5,398 bases of DNA, taken from the NCBI GenBank assembly GCA_003554535.1, contig PWGT01000184.1, positions 1 through 5,398 of the forward strand. The letters run 5' to 3'. Shown one piece after another: positions 5,116 to 5,398 of the stretch. The notes under the pieces are model-generated. The model was not told where the DNA came from, made no database searches, and saw only the letters and a program-made list of their open reading frames with translations. Every line of letters starts with the position of its first letter. Within the stretch, counting starts at the first letter, position 1. The position numbers were made by a program, and so were the translations under genes. Source of the DNA: Syntrophomonadaceae bacterium (GTDB lineage: Bacteria > Bacillota_D > Dethiobacteria > DTU022 > PWGO01).

Positions 5116-5398
5116 AGATGCCCCAGAAATGCATTGACAAAGAAAAAGTAAATGAATAGCCCGCTAATATCCTTAATAGTAGTTATAAACGGGTCTGACC
5201 CGGCAGCCTGATCAGTGCCTATTCTTACCAAAATATAAGGAACCAGGTACCCCAATGCGGTAGCAAGGGTAATAGTCAAAGCCAGAGATACTCCCACTGC
5301 CAGTCCAAAATTGGGTTCCTGCTGCCAATAAGCAGCAATAAAACCAGCAACTACACCCATTAAAGCTCCAATGCTTAACCCGATACCCACTTCTCGCA
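5109..5398 (-). CDS. mgtE: Mg2+ transporter/channel MgtE, C-terminal part (cut by window edge)
   Basis: The last 95 residues of a membrane Mg2+ channel/transporter are present; the N-terminal and CBS domains and the first transmembrane helices lie beyond the right edge. The fragment opens with REVGIGLSIGALMG, the family's conserved segment after an earlier membrane helix, so the GTG at 5390 is an internal valine and not a start. Three hydrophobic helices follow. The conserved YLVPYILVRIGTD (50-62) and DPFITTIKDISG (68-79) leave D62 and D76 as candidate ion-path residues; in Thermus MgtE the pore aspartate is D432, and D76 is the likely counterpart by memory. It is the first visible gene of the minus-strand metal cluster. 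Its regulation (often an M-box leader) would lie outside the window. Confidence 0.9.
   Translation of the reverse strand, partial: REVGIGLSIGALMGVVAGFIAAYWQQEPNFGLAVGVSLALTITLATALGYLVPYILVRIGTDQAAGSDPFITTIKDISGLFIYFFFVNAFLGHLL

Overview
The window looks like chromosome from a spore-forming, low-to-moderate GC member of the Firmicutes, most likely an anaerobic Clostridia lineage. The evidence is a SleB/CwlJ-type spore cortex hydrolase, strong Shine-Dalgarno sites (AAGGAGG type) before nearly every gene, AT-rich spacers and hairpin-plus-U-run terminators. The species cannot be named from the sequence. Six genes are complete and one (mgtE) is cut by the right edge. All except the glutaredoxin lie on the minus strand.

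Layout from left to right. Bases 1-640 hold no ordinary gene. They contain a terminator hairpin (32-61), three degenerate tandem repeats of about 75 bp spaced 105 and 111 bp apart (75-359), a perfect consensus sigma-A promoter on the minus strand (434-462) reading into the repeats, and the terminator of the next gene (561-603). A transcript of about 395 nt could run from the promoter to the hairpin. Each repeat carries, in one shared frame, a 16-residue micro-ORF with a ribosome binding site. The same stretch also reads like a frameshifted, decayed gene for a hydrophilic protein, and the two readings cannot be separated here. Next come a secreted SleB-like cell-wall hydrolase (641-1369), a 366-bp spacer with a terminator and a possible gene fragment, and a Gph-type HAD phosphatase (1736-2386). 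A short divergent spacer with an 18-bp perfect palindrome leads to a plus-strand glutaredoxin (2631-2873).

The right half is a minus-strand metal-ion cluster, read right to left. It begins with the C-terminal end of an MgtE Mg2+ channel/transporter, followed by a UPF0016/TMEM165-type cation exporter (probable Mn2+ efflux) and a short coding-like remnant. It ends with the FetA-like ATPase and FetB-like permease of a UPF0014 (YbbL/YbbM) ABC exporter, whose genes overlap by 8 bp. Together they suggest a divalent-metal balance unit, with Mg2+ uptake next to Mn2+ and Fe2+ export. The substrates are inferred from family membership.

No phage genes, transposases, rRNA, tRNA or CRISPR arrays were recognised. 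The least explained part is the promoter-repeat-terminator unit at the left edge.
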